64,000 nt of DNA from Desulfatibacillum sp. (GTDB lineage Bacteria; Desulfobacterota; Desulfobacteria; Desulfobacterales; Desulfatibacillaceae): NCBI GenBank assembly GCA_016342355.1, contig JAEINP010000001.1, forward strand, positions 124,001-188,000. Reading direction: 5' to 3'. Shown one piece after another: positions 33,390 to 42,791 of the stretch. The notes below the pieces were generated by a model, which was not told the origin of the DNA, searched no databases, and saw nothing but the letters and a program-made list of their open reading frames with translations. Positions within the stretch are counted from its first letter, which is position 1. Every line of letters begins with the position of its first letter. A program made the position numbers and the translations under genes.

Positions 33390-35549
33390 ATGTCTATTCG
33401 CATCAAGGGAACGCATCCGCAGGGATTGGAGATCACACGCAAAACCCATGGAGTGCCTCATATCAAGGCCCTGGACCTTCCCGGAGTGTTTTGGGGCATG
33501 GGCTATTGCCACGCCATGGACAGGGGCCTGCAGATGCTGATTATGCGCATTCTTGGCCAGGGGCGCGGTTGCGAATGCCTGGATGACTCGGACGACATGC
33601 TGGAAGTGGACCGCTTTTTCCGCAAACTGAACTGGGGCAATCATCTCCAGGAACAATGGAACCAACTGGACGCGGAATCTCAGGGGTTGCTCCAGGAATA
33701 TACCCGGGGCGTAAACGCCTATCTTCAACGCAGCAGACCGTGGGAGTGCAGGCTGGTGGGATACAAACCCACCCCGTGGCTGCCCGAGGACACCCTCATG
33801 ATCACACGCATGGCCGGATACCTGACCCTGGCCCAGTCCCAGGGCGAGGTGGAAAAATTCTTCATCGAAATGGTCCAGGCCGGGGTGGAAAACGACAAGC
33901 TGGCTTCCCTGTTTCCCGTGGACGCCGACAACATTGACCGGGGGCTTTTGTCCAAAATTCGTCTGGAGGAAAAACTTGTGCCGGAGTCACTCAAGTGGCT
34001 TTGCCCGGTTCCCAGGGCTATGGCCTCCAACAATTGGGTTATCTCCGGGAGCAAAACATCTTCCGGCAAGGCCATGCTATGCAATGATCCTCACTTGGAG
34101 GTCAACCGGCTTCCCGCGGTCTGGTACGAGCAAACCGCCCAGTGGGGCGATAATTACGCCATGGGCGCAAATATGCCGGGCCTTCCCGGAATCATCGTGG
34201 GCCGAACCCGTCACCTGTCGTGGGGCGCAACCTATCCCTTCATGGATAATATCGACAGTTGGATGGAAGATTGCAAAGATGGCAAATACCGCCGGGGGGA
34301 TCAATGGCAGGATTTCACTGTCCGCAAGGAGACCATCCAGCGCAAAAAGCACGATCCTCTTCAAATGACCATTTACGAAAACCCCCACGGCGTCCTGGAC
34401 GGAAATCCTAACGAGGCAGGCCTCTACCTCACCACCTGCTGGGCGCCCTCCCGAAGCGGCGCCAAGTCCATTGAAGCCATCAAAGTCATGATGGAAGCCA
34501 CCACCGTGGAGCAGGGCATGGCCGCCATGGGGCAACTGGAAGTGGCCTTTAATTTTGTGTTTGCCGATACCCGGGGAAATATCGGCTATCAGATGTCCGG
34601 GCTGTATCCCTTGCGTAAGGAAGGGGTAAACGGGTTCATGCCCGTGCCGGGTTGGGACCCGGAATACGACTGGCGCGGCTTTGCCTCTCATGAGGATTTG
34701 CCCCGGGAAATCAACCCTGCCCAGGGTTTTATCGTGACCGCCAACCAGGACCAAAACCACCAGGGCGTTTTGGACCCCGCCAACATGCCCATGGGCGATT
34801 ATCGGTTCAGGAGAATTTCCCATTTATTGGATGAGCGGGGAGATCACGATTTTCATTCGTCCAGGTCCATCCAGATGGACACCTATTCCATCCAGGCCAG
34901 GGAGTATTTGGAAGTGTTGTTGCCCCTGCTTCCCGAATCCCGGGGAAAATCCGTCCTGAAAGCATGGGATTGCCGTTACGACCTGGACTCCCAGGCCGCC
35001 CTCCTGTTCGAAACCTTCTACTCGAAATTGCGCAAGGAAGTCTTCGGAAAGGGATACCTTGGCGAGGCCGTTGTGAAGCATCTGGAAGAACAAACCGGCA
35101 TATTCATAGATTTTTACCAGAATTTCGACCGTCTGCTTATGGACGAAAAATCCCCCTGGTACACGGAATTCACACGCGATCAGGCCTTCGCCGCCGCCTT
35201 TGAACAGGCCGTGGAGGGTTACGACTGGAATAAAACCTGGGGCGAGGTCAACCAGGTCATGCTCACCAATATTTTCTTTGGCGGAAAAGTCCCCGCCTTC
35301 CTGGGCTTCGACCATGGCCCCATTCCCCTTCGCGGTGGGAGGGCCACGCCCCACCAGGGCCAAATTTACACCAGCGGAGGCCGTAAGACTTCCTTTGCCC
35401 CATCCTACAGGATGATTACGGACATGGGGGAGGATGTCATGTACACCGCCAATGCAGGAGGCGCCAGCGACCGTCGGTTTTCGCCTCATTACAAATCCGG
35501 GGTCCAGGATTGGCTGGAAGGAAAATTCAAGAAAATGGAAATCCGTTAA
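33390..35549 (+). CDS. Penicillin acylase family Ntn-hydrolase
   Basis: A 719-residue S45-family protein. A short alpha part (to about 212) leads to the self-cleavage site, where Ser213 begins SNNWVISGSKTSSGKAML, the N-terminal nucleophile of the beta chain; the NDPHLEVNRLPAVWYE block follows. The beta chain has IVGRTRHLSWGATY and QDQNHQGV. Unlike most members it has no signal peptide: it begins MSIRIKGTHPQGLEITRK, so it would be cytoplasmic unless the start is further upstream, where no frame is seen. The substrate could be an acylated amine or homoserine lactone; untested. GGGGG lies 7 bases upstream of the ATG. Confidence 0.88.
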   Translation: MSIRIKGTHPQGLEITRKTHGVPHIKALDLPGVFWGMGYCHAMDRGLQMLIMRILGQGRGCECLDDSDDMLEVDRFFRKLNWGNHLQEQWNQLDAESQGLLQEYTRGVNAYLQRSRPWECRLVGYKPTPWLPEDTLMITRMAGYLTLAQSQGEVEKFFIEMVQAGVENDKLASLFPVDADNIDRGLLSKIRLEEKLVPESLKWLCPVPRAMASNNWVISGSKTSSGKAMLCNDPHLEVNRLPAVWYEQTAQWGDNYAMGANMPGLPGIIVGRTRHLSWGATYPFMDNIDSWMEDCKDGKYRRGDQWQDFTVRKETIQRKKHDPLQMTIYENPHGVLDGNPNEAGLYLTTCWAPSRSGAKSIEAIKVMMEATTVEQGMAAMGQLEVAFNFVFADTRGNIGYQMSGLYPLRKEGVNGFMPVPGWDPEYDWRGFASHEDLPREINPAQGFIVTANQDQNHQGVLDPANMPMGDYRFRRISHLLDERGDHDFHSSRSIQMDTYSIQAREYLEVLLPLLPESRGKSVLKAWDCRYDLDSQAALLFETFYSKLRKEVFGKGYLGEAVVKHLEEQTGIFIDFYQNFDRLLMDEKSPWYTEFTRDQAFAAAFEQAVEGYDWNKTWGEVNQVMLTNIFFGGKVPAFLGFDHGPIPLRGGRATPHQGQIYTSGGRKTSFAPSYRMITDMGEDVMYTANAGGASDRRFSPHYKSGVQDWLEGKFKKMEIR

Positions 35550-35616
35550 AACGGAGAGGCTGCTTACAAAGCAGGAACAGTTCTATCCACTGGGAGGGTC
35601 TTAAAAGGGCGCGAGG

Positions 35617-35642
35617 AAAAGTTCCCAAAGTGGGAACTTTTT
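35617..35642 (+). terminator. Hairpin serving as terminator and likely operator
   Basis: AAAAGTTCCC pairs with GGGAACTTTT across a 5-base loop, then TT. It lies 67 bases past the acylase stop and looks like a rho-independent terminator. The same GGGAAC half-site recurs at 35657-35662 inside the higBA promoter, so the palindrome may also be bound by the HigA-type repressor. Confidence 0.65.
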
Positions 35643-35643
35643 A

Positions 35644-35672
35644 TTGACATGTAATTGGGAACTAACTATACT
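35644..35672 (+). promoter_or_regulatory. Consensus promoter of the higBA pair
   Basis: TTGACA (35644-35649) and TATACT (35667-35672) are separated by 17 bases, close to the sigma-70 consensus. A GGGAAC half-site lies in the spacer. The predicted transcript start, about 35679, falls inside the first codons of the higB frame, so translation may begin on a leaderless GTG at codon 3. Confidence 0.7.
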
Positions 35673-35972
35673 ATGCATGTGATCTCCAGGAGAACCTTAA
35701 AGGCGTTTTATGAAAACAGGGAATACCAGGACGCCAAAGGGCCTTTGGAATCATGGTTCTACGAAACAAAGAATGCGGAGTGGAGCTCTCCGGCCGATAT
35801 CAAGGCGCAATTTGGATCAGCCAGTATTTTGAGAAATGGCAGGGTGGTGTTTAATATCGCCGGGAATAAGTATCGCCTCATAGTCAGCATCAACTATGAT
35901 TACAAAAAAGTATACGTCAAATTTGTCGGGACGCATAAGCAGTACGACAAAATAAACGCAGAGGCAGTATGA
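35673..35972 (+). CDS. higB: HigB-type toxin (mRNA interferase)
   Basis: A 99-residue RelE/HigB-fold protein starting MHVISRRTLKAFYENREYQD, the usual HigB opening. The blocks WSSPADIKAQFGSASIL and VVFNIAGNKYRLIVSINYDY and KVYVKFVGTHKQYDKI match the HigB family, with the C-terminal H and Y of the active site. It would cleave ribosome-bound mRNA. No ribosome site can be placed before the ATG because the promoter's -10 box abuts it. The antitoxin gene follows after 1 base; toxin-first order is typical of hig systems. Confidence 0.88.
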   Translation: MHVISRRTLKAFYENREYQDAKGPLESWFYETKNAEWSSPADIKAQFGSASILRNGRVVFNIAGNKYRLIVSINYDYKKVYVKFVGTHKQYDKINAEAV

Positions 35973-35973
35973 C

Positions 35974-37230
35974 ATGAATTTACGGCTCATCAAAACCGAG
36001 GATGATTACGATCAGGCCCTGGCCAGGATCGACGCATTGATGGCTGCCAAACCCGGTACGCCTGAGGGCGAGGAATTGGAACTGCTGGCCGTGCTGGTTG
36101 AAATGTATGAAGAAAAGCATTATCCCATTGACCTGCCCGACCCCATAGAAGCCATTAAATTCAGGATGGATCAGGCGGGATTGTCTCAAAAGGACCTCAT
36201 TCCCTATATCGGAAGCAAGAGCAAGGTCTCTGAGGTGTTGAATAAAAAACGCCCCCTTACTCTATCCATGATGCGCGCCTTGCATAAGGGTCTTGGCATT
36301 TCTGCCGAAGTATTGCTAAGCGAACCAGACGCCTCGTTTCCAGAAGAACTGCTTGGCTTTGTTTGGAAAAAGTTTCCAATCTCCCAAATGGCCAAGCGGG
36401 GCTGGATATCTGTGGCTGGTGATATTCGTGATAACGCCGAAGAAGCGATGCGGGGATTCCTTGCCCGGGCCGGGGAGGGGGGCATTCCGGCTGTTGCCTT
36501 TAAGAAGGGTTTCGGGAGCAGGATCAACCCGCGGACAGATAATCACGCTTTGATGGCATGGTGCTGGCAGGTTGCCACCATCGCCCAGGAGGAACAACTG
36601 GAGGCAACCTATAAACGAGGGGTGATAAACCAGGCATTCCTACAGAGCGTTGCCAGGCTAAGTTTTTTTGATGAAGGCCCACAACTGGCTAAGGAATTTT
36701 TAAACAAGAATGGCATTCATCTTATTCTCCTCCCCCACCTGGATAAAACTTATCTTGACGGAGCCGCCATGCTCCTGCCCAATGGAGCGCCCGTAATTGG
36801 CATGACGTTAAGGCATGATCGTCTGGACAACTTTTGGTTTGTCCTGATTCATGAGTTGGTTCATATAGCCAAGCATCTTTGCCTATCTGGGCAAAGAGTG
36901 ATCGCTGATGATATGGATTTGCGTGCTGGGGAGTCTGAGCCAGAAGATCTTGTGGAGAAGGAAGCCGATTTTCTTGCTGAGGAAGTGCTGGTTCCCCAAA
37001 AAGTACGAACAGCCAATTCATCGATGTGGGACAAACAAAGTCCTTTAAAAGGCCGCCAATTAAGCCAAGCGGTTTCATCACTGGCTTTCCGCCTGCAGGT
37101 TCACCCTGCGGTTATTGCAGGAGGGATACGCTATCAAAGAAATAATTATAAAGTGTTGCATCATATGATTGGGCAAGGCCAAGTCCGTATCCAGTTTTTC
37201 AACGACATGCAATATTCAGAGAACAATTGA
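35974..37230 (+). CDS. HigA-like antitoxin fused to an ImmA/IrrE metallopeptidase
   Basis: A 418-residue protein. Residues about 1-115 match HigA: an N-terminal helical part (EGEELELLAVLVEMYEEKHYP), then an XRE helix-turn-helix (GLSQKDLIPYIGSKSKVSEV, LTLSMMRALHKGLGI). The C-terminal two thirds are an ImmA/IrrE domain with the zinc motif HELVH in FWFVLIHELVHIAKHL and a downstream Glu (EKEADFLAEEVLVP). Ordinary HigA is about 100-140 residues, so the fused protease could cut the antitoxin or a partner under stress. GAGG lies 9 bases before the ATG. Confidence 0.88.
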   Translation: MNLRLIKTEDDYDQALARIDALMAAKPGTPEGEELELLAVLVEMYEEKHYPIDLPDPIEAIKFRMDQAGLSQKDLIPYIGSKSKVSEVLNKKRPLTLSMMRALHKGLGISAEVLLSEPDASFPEELLGFVWKKFPISQMAKRGWISVAGDIRDNAEEAMRGFLARAGEGGIPAVAFKKGFGSRINPRTDNHALMAWCWQVATIAQEEQLEATYKRGVINQAFLQSVARLSFFDEGPQLAKEFLNKNGIHLILLPHLDKTYLDGAAMLLPNGAPVIGMTLRHDRLDNFWFVLIHELVHIAKHLCLSGQRVIADDMDLRAGESEPEDLVEKEADFLAEEVLVPQKVRTANSSMWDKQSPLKGRQLSQAVSSLAFRLQVHPAVIAGGIRYQRNNYKVLHHMIGQGQVRIQFFNDMQYSENN

Positions 37231-37265
37231 ATCAGATTGAAAAGCGGTAAAGGTGATTTGTGCGT

Positions 37266-37292
37266 GGGGGCCTGATGCGTAATCAGGCCCCC
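37266..37292. terminator. Strong hairpin between convergent genes
   Basis: GGGGGCCTGAT pairs with ATCAGGCCCCC across a 5-base loop, an 11-base perfect stem. It lies 35 bases after the higA fusion stop and just past the gltX stop on the other strand. There is no T-run, so it may act as a barrier or mRNA-end stabiliser in both directions. Confidence 0.65.
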
Positions 37293-37302
37293 ATTATTGA
37301 TG

Positions 37303-38709
37303 CTATGCGTTTTGCGTGCGGATATAATCCATGGCGGCCCTAAGCCGGGCCGTGACCTTTGCCTTGCCCAGAATCTGCACAATCTCAAAAATCCCGGGGC
37401 TGGCCGTCTGCCCGGTTAGGGCCACACGCACGGGCTGGGCGATTTTTCCCAGCTTCAGGCCGGTGCTTTCCATGACCTGCACAAAGGCGTTTTCCACCTG
37501 CTTTTCATCCGAAACATCCACGGAATCCAGCTTTTCAATCAGGGCTTCCAGGGGTCGGATGGCTTCAGGAATCAGGCACTTTTGGGCTGCCTTTGGGTCA
37601 TATTCAATAGTGTCCTGGTAATAGAACAGGGCCTTTTCAGCCAATTCCACCATGGTCTTGGCCCGGGGCTTTAAAGTCTCCATGACCTGGTACAGGTATT
37701 CCCCGTCTTCGGCCTGGATGCCCAGCTTGGCCAACTGCTCGATGAAAATAGGGGCAAGGTCCTTGTCCGCAGCAGCCCGGATGTGATCTGCGTTCAGGTC
37801 CAACAGTCTCGCTGGATCAAAGACTCCCGCGCTTTTCCCTATGTTTTCCAAGGAAAACACGTCCTTCAGTTCATCCACTGTGAAGAATTCCTGATCCCCA
37901 TGGGACCAGCCCAGGCGGGCGAGATAATTGATCATTGCCTGGGGCAAAATACCCATGTGCTTGTATTCAATCACAGACGTCGCCCCGTGGCGCTTGGACA
38001 GCCTTTTTTTGTCGGCTCCCAAAACCATGGGTACATGGGCGAAAATCGGCACGGGATAGTCCAGGGCGTTGTACAAAAGAACCTGACGGGGCGTGTTGCT
38101 CACATGGTCGTCCCCCCGGATGATCGTATTGATGCCCATGGTGATGTCGTCCACCACCACCGCAAGGTGGTAGGTGGGGCTTCCGTCGCTACGGGCGATA
38201 ATCAAATCGTCCAGTTCCTGGTTGTCAAAGGCGATGGTTCCCTTGACCTTGTCCTCGAACACAGTCTTGCCGGTAAGGGGGGCTTTCAGCCGCACCACGG
38301 CGTTATCGGCGTTGGTGAGGCCTTTTTCCCGGCAGGTTCCGTCGTACTTGGGCTTGTCGCCTCGCGCCATGGCGGCTTTGCGTTTTTCGTCCAGGGTCTC
38401 CGGCGAACAGGTGCAATAATAGGCATTGCCGGAGTCCAGGAGCTTTTGGATATATTCCTGATAAATTTCCGTGCGTTTGGACTGGTAAAAAGGACCCTCG
38501 TCCCAATCGATCCCCAACCATTCCAGCCCCTGGAAGATGGCGTCCACAGATTCCTGGGTGGACCTCACCTTGTCCGTGTCTTCCAAACGAAGTACAAAGG
38601 CGCCGCCCATGCGGCGGGCGTACAGCCAGTTGAAAAGCGCGGTGCGGGCGCCGCCAATGTGCAGGGCGCCTGTGGGACTGGGGGGGAAGCGGGTTATGAT
38701 TTTATCCAT
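37303..38709 (-). CDS. gltX: Glutamyl-tRNA synthetase
   Basis: A 468-residue class I enzyme. The start at 38709 gives the usual N-terminus, MDKIITRFPPSPTGALHIGG, with the HIGH-type motif; 31 upstream codons of open frame are not used. A zinc site is present (YCTCSPETLDEKR ... CRE), and the KMSKS counterpart is KKRLSKRHGA. The C-terminal anticodon-binding helices are complete. Whether it is strict for Glu or also charges tRNA-Gln cannot be read from sequence alone. Confidence 0.95.
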   Translation of the reverse strand: MDKIITRFPPSPTGALHIGGARTALFNWLYARRMGGAFVLRLEDTDKVRSTQESVDAIFQGLEWLGIDWDEGPFYQSKRTEIYQEYIQKLLDSGNAYYCTCSPETLDEKRKAAMARGDKPKYDGTCREKGLTNADNAVVRLKAPLTGKTVFEDKVKGTIAFDNQELDDLIIARSDGSPTYHLAVVVDDITMGINTIIRGDDHVSNTPRQVLLYNALDYPVPIFAHVPMVLGADKKRLSKRHGATSVIEYKHMGILPQAMINYLARLGWSHGDQEFFTVDELKDVFSLENIGKSAGVFDPARLLDLNADHIRAAADKDLAPIFIEQLAKLGIQAEDGEYLYQVMETLKPRAKTMVELAEKALFYYQDTIEYDPKAAQKCLIPEAIRPLEALIEKLDSVDVSDEKQVENAFVQVMESTGLKLGKIAQPVRVALTGQTASPGIFEIVQILGKAKVTARLRAAMDYIRTQNA

Positions 38710-38932
38710 GGAATGGTTCCTTATTGTTAATGGTTTGTGCCTGCTGCGACTTTTCCTTGCCAGCAAGGCCAACATAATTTCATACCACAGGGCATGGGCC
38801 ACCTCAAGCCCGCAAAACCTAAAAATGGAGATACCCTCCCACTTCTCCAGGCTTGACGGAGCGGCAGCCTGTTGTTAGGTATCTGGCGTATTTTCCACGC
38901 TGTAAACCAAATCCATAAACAAGGGGAAACGG

Positions 38933-41080
38933 ATGGACATAACTGACGATGATCCCAATCCGTGCCCTTTGCTCCATCCTTTGCCGGAACCGGCCCAACC
39001 AAGACTCATTGACCGGGGAACCCTCCACTGCAGGGCCTCCGCAGGCGGGTCTTCCGAAAGATACGGCAAAGGCAAAACCGCCCACACTATCCATGTATGG
39101 TGGGCCCGACGGCCATTTTCCGCCATGCGAACCCTGGTGTTCGCCAGCCTGTGCCCGGATCAATCCGAAAACGCCCTAAACCTTGCCGCCCAACTGGGAG
39201 AGCAACCGGTTTCCCAGAATGCCCTGGTGGCCCGGGCCAGGGCCATGCTGAATAAGGAATATCCCGATCCCCCCCGCATTCTGGATATGTTCGGGGGCGG
39301 CGGCACCATCGCCCAGGAGGCCGCCACCCTGGGCGCCATGGCCTGTTCCATGGATTCCAACCCCCTGGCTGTGTTCATCCAAAAAAGCCTGCTGGAATAC
39401 AGCCAGGATATAACGGAGGACCTCCCGGCCATGGTCCGGGAAGCAGGCATCCGGGTCCTTGAGCGTGTGCAACAGGAAACAGAGCCCCTGTTTCCCCTGC
39501 GCCATTCTGAAAAGGGGCCGGTCCTGGCCTACCTCCACACCTATGCCATAGAATGCGCTCAGTGCGGATTTGAATTTTTTCTCACAAAGCGCCCCTGGCT
39601 TTCCAGAAAAAAGGGCAGGGAAACCGCCCTGGAAATCCGCCAAAGCGAAGGCGGACAACAGTTCAGGGTGGCTAAAGCGCCAAGAGATTGTAAAATTTCC
39701 GGAGCGTGGCAAAAGGGGAAGGCGGTCTGCCCGTGTTGCGGGGAAATTCAAAACAAGGTGGATACAAACCAGTGCCGGGATGTTCTCACCGCCCTGGCAA
39801 GGCAAGGCAACGGCCATGGCAAGGAATTTGAACCCGCCTTGCCCCAGGCAGATCCGGAACCTGCACTCACAGAACTCATGGAAAATGATATTCTGGAAAA
39901 CCTTGGCGCCAGGCTGCCCCAATCCCGGCTTCCCAAATGGTCCGGCATTGTAAACCCCTCCCTCTACGGCATAAACACCCACAGCGACTTTCTTAATCCC
40001 AGGCAACGTCTGGTTTTGCTTCTCCTCATTCAAAGCCTTCGAAAGGAATACGCCCACCTGGAGAAAACTTTTTCCCCTAAAACAGCCCGATGCATTGTCA
40101 GCCTGGTTTCCGGCCTGATGGATCAATTGATAGACTGGAACTGCCGTCTTTCCATGTGGATACCTCAAAATGAGCAGGTGGGCAGGGCCTTTTGCGGCCC
40201 GGGCGTCGCCATGCTGTGGGATTACGCCGAGACAGACCCTCTCCTGAACGGCCCAGCCAATCTCTGGAAAAAACTGGACCGCATCGTGGAAGGGACCCGC
40301 TCCATCCGGGCATTTCCCCACCGTCCCAGTGTAACGTCGGCCTCAGCTCAGGATCTGCCCTATCCGGACCGGCATTTTGACGCCATTGTCACGGACCCTC
40401 CCTACTATGACAACATATTTTACAGCCCCTTGGCGGACTTCTTTTATGCCTGGAAAAAAATGCTCCTGGATCTCCTGGCGCCGGACCTGGCACACCATGC
40501 CACCACGGAATCCGATTCCGAGCTGGTGGCATCTATTCAGCGAAGTGACACCAGAGCCCTTGCCCACTCAAAATATTGCACCCAATTGGAACAGGCCCTC
40601 TGTGAAGCATCCAGGGTTTTGAAGGATAATGGCGTCCTTTCCCTGGTTTACAGCCACGGATCATTGAACGGATGGGATGCACTGGTTAAAGCCTTTCGCG
40701 CCTCCCCCCTTATTATTACCAGCGTGCAACCCCTGTGTATTGAAAGAAAAGCCCGGCCAAGAGCTATGTCCTCCGTTGCCGTAAACACCTGCCTGGTTTT
40801 TGTCGCCAGAAAAGACCCGAACCCCAAACCCTGCCCTGATTCCTCTTCCCTGATTAGCAGGTTGGAAGAACTCGCCCAAAGCGGATTTTCCAAAGGCCTG
40901 CTGGATTCCGGCTGGAGCGAGGAGGATGCCGGGCTAGCCTTGTTCGCCCAGGGGGTCGCCATGCTGGCCAATTCTTCCAATGACTTGCCGCAAAACGACC
41001 AAAAGACCTTGGCCGCCATGGAATCCTTGGTAAGAATAATCTTTCCTGCCTTTCAGGTTTCCAGTCGAAAAACTTTGTGA
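38933..41080 (+). CDS. DUF1156 adenine-specific DNA methylase (COG1743 type)
   Basis: A 715-residue protein. The N-terminal DUF1156 block is visible (IHVWWARRPFSAMRTLVFAS), followed by the SAM motif LDMFGGGGTIAQEAATLGA, a Cys-rich insert (ECAQCGFEF; VCPCCGEIQNK) that may be a zinc ribbon, and the catalytic block VTDPPYYDNIFYSPLADFFY. This family occurs with DNA-defence genes in some genomes, but no nuclease, helicase or ATPase partner is here. AAGGGG lies 7 bases before the ATG. Target sequence unknown. Confidence 0.88.
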   Translation: MDITDDDPNPCPLLHPLPEPAQPRLIDRGTLHCRASAGGSSERYGKGKTAHTIHVWWARRPFSAMRTLVFASLCPDQSENALNLAAQLGEQPVSQNALVARARAMLNKEYPDPPRILDMFGGGGTIAQEAATLGAMACSMDSNPLAVFIQKSLLEYSQDITEDLPAMVREAGIRVLERVQQETEPLFPLRHSEKGPVLAYLHTYAIECAQCGFEFFLTKRPWLSRKKGRETALEIRQSEGGQQFRVAKAPRDCKISGAWQKGKAVCPCCGEIQNKVDTNQCRDVLTALARQGNGHGKEFEPALPQADPEPALTELMENDILENLGARLPQSRLPKWSGIVNPSLYGINTHSDFLNPRQRLVLLLLIQSLRKEYAHLEKTFSPKTARCIVSLVSGLMDQLIDWNCRLSMWIPQNEQVGRAFCGPGVAMLWDYAETDPLLNGPANLWKKLDRIVEGTRSIRAFPHRPSVTSASAQDLPYPDRHFDAIVTDPPYYDNIFYSPLADFFYAWKKMLLDLLAPDLAHHATTESDSELVASIQRSDTRALAHSKYCTQLEQALCEASRVLKDNGVLSLVYSHGSLNGWDALVKAFRASPLIITSVQPLCIERKARPRAMSSVAVNTCLVFVARKDPNPKPCPDSSSLISRLEELAQSGFSKGLLDSGWSEEDAGLALFAQGVAMLANSSNDLPQNDQKTLAAMESLVRIIFPAFQVSSRKTL

Positions 41081-41214
41081 CCATTATAAAAAAACTGAAT
41101 ATTTCGTCCTATCGTTCAAAACACTTGAACATAAATGGTTTTGGAGTATAAAATATTTACTCGTGACTTTTTTGCCCGCTGGAGGGTGGATACCCATAAC
41201 GTAAGGGGAGGGGA

Positions 41215-42789
41215 ATGGATTTCGACTTTGTTGTTGTAGGCAGTGGATTCGGCGGAAGCGTGGCGGCTCTGCGCCTGACAGAAAAAGGATACAAGGTGGC
41301 TGTCATAGAGCAGGGACGGCGCATCGGTCCTAAAGATGTGGAGGCCGCCGACGCCAAGCCGCTTAGGAAGTTTTTTTGGATGCCCCCCGTAAATATGGAT
41401 GGTTTCTTCACCCAGACTATTTTTCGCCATGTGCAAATTGTGGGCGGTGTGGGCCTGGGAGGGGGAAGCCTGGTTTATGCTGCGGTTCTGTTAAAACCCA
41501 AAACCGAATTTTTTAAAGACCCTGTTTGGAGCGGCTTTGGCGTGGATTGGGAAACGGAACTGGAGCCCCACTATGAGACCGTTACACGTATGCTGGGCCT
41601 CACCACCAACCCTAATTACGACCTCCAGGACGAATACCTGAAAAAAACCGCCCAGGCTATGGATGCGGAAAACACCTTCGGTCCCACGCCCAACGGGATT
41701 TATTTCGGTAAGCCCGGCGTCACAGTCAAAGATCCCTTTTTCGGGGGAGAAGGCCCGGACCGCACCGGGTGCGAACTGTGCGGCGACTGCCTGTCCGGGT
41801 GCGGCAAGGGCGCTAAAAACACCCTGGACAAGAACTATCTGTTCCTGGCTGAAAAAGGCGGAGCTGAAATCATCACCAGCCGCAAGGTTTCCCACGTCGA
41901 ACCCATGGACGGGGGATACCGTTTGCATTTGGTCGATCCCATGCATCCCAGCCGGAGCTACCCTTCCATCACAGCAAACAAGGTGGTTTTGGCTGGCGGA
42001 GTGCTTGGCACCCTGAACCTCCTGTTTAACAGCAGGGATGTTAAAAAAACCCTGCCAAAAGTTTCGCCCCTGTTGGGCAAAGTGGTCCGCACCAACAGCG
42101 AAGCCATTGTGGCCAGCCTTTCCAGGGATCCCAACGAAGACATCACCCGGGGTTCATCCATATCCAGCCATTTTTATCCGGACGAGCATACCCACATCAC
42201 CCAAAATCGGTTCCCGGACGGCTACGATTTCATGCGCTTCTACCTCGGCCCTATGGTGGACGAACCCAACCCGCTCAAACGGGCGATTAAAACCCTTTGG
42301 GCCATGGTGCGCCATCCGGTCAGGTCCACGGCCTCCATCATGGCGAAAAATTGGCGCAAACGAGTTTCCGTGCTCACAGTCATGCAGCACATGGACAACC
42401 AGATATCTCTTGTGTTCCGTCGGGGCCTTTTTTCCTGGTTTGGGAAAAAGCTCCATTCCCGGGTGCCCAAGGGCCAAAGAGCCCCGGCATACCTGCCTAT
42501 CGCCAACAGGGCAGCCAGGGCCTATGCCGCAAATTCAGGGGGGGACCCTCTGAACGTCACTATGGAAAGCCTGCTTAACCTGTCTTCCACGGCCCATATT
42601 CTGGGCGGTTGCCATATGGGAACCTCGCCGGATAACGGGGTCATTAGTACGGATCATGAGGTCCTGGGCTACCCTGGATTGTACGTGGCCGACGGTTCCG
42701 CCGTTTCCGCCAACGTGGGCGTCAATCCATCCCTGACCATTGCCGCCCTGGCGGAAAGAGCCATGGCGCGGATAGAGGAGAAAAAGTAA
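41215..42789 (+). CDS. GMC oxidoreductase (cholesterol oxidase-like) with Fe-S-type Cys motif
   Basis: A 524-residue flavoprotein. The FAD-binding loop is GSGFGGSVAALRL at the N-terminus, followed by the VIEQGRRIG block. The C-terminal active-site region has LGGCHMGTSPDNGVIS and VADGSAVSANVGVNPSLTIA. Between them, Cys186, Cys189, Cys192 and Cys196 form CELCGDCLSGCGKG (C-x2-C-x2-C-x3-C), a ferredoxin-type cluster pattern also seen in some cholesterol-oxidase-like members. There is no signal peptide. A TatT-like protein starts 2 bases downstream, so they form an operon. The substrate could be a sterol, alcohol or lipid; the acceptor is unknown. Confidence 0.85.
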   Translation: MDFDFVVVGSGFGGSVAALRLTEKGYKVAVIEQGRRIGPKDVEAADAKPLRKFFWMPPVNMDGFFTQTIFRHVQIVGGVGLGGGSLVYAAVLLKPKTEFFKDPVWSGFGVDWETELEPHYETVTRMLGLTTNPNYDLQDEYLKKTAQAMDAENTFGPTPNGIYFGKPGVTVKDPFFGGEGPDRTGCELCGDCLSGCGKGAKNTLDKNYLFLAEKGGAEIITSRKVSHVEPMDGGYRLHLVDPMHPSRSYPSITANKVVLAGGVLGTLNLLFNSRDVKKTLPKVSPLLGKVVRTNSEAIVASLSRDPNEDITRGSSISSHFYPDEHTHITQNRFPDGYDFMRFYLGPMVDEPNPLKRAIKTLWAMVRHPVRSTASIMAKNWRKRVSVLTVMQHMDNQISLVFRRGLFSWFGKKLHSRVPKGQRAPAYLPIANRAARAYAANSGGDPLNVTMESLLNLSSTAHILGGCHMGTSPDNGVISTDHEVLGYPGLYVADGSAVSANVGVNPSLTIAALAERAMARIEEKK

Positions 42790-42791
42790 AC

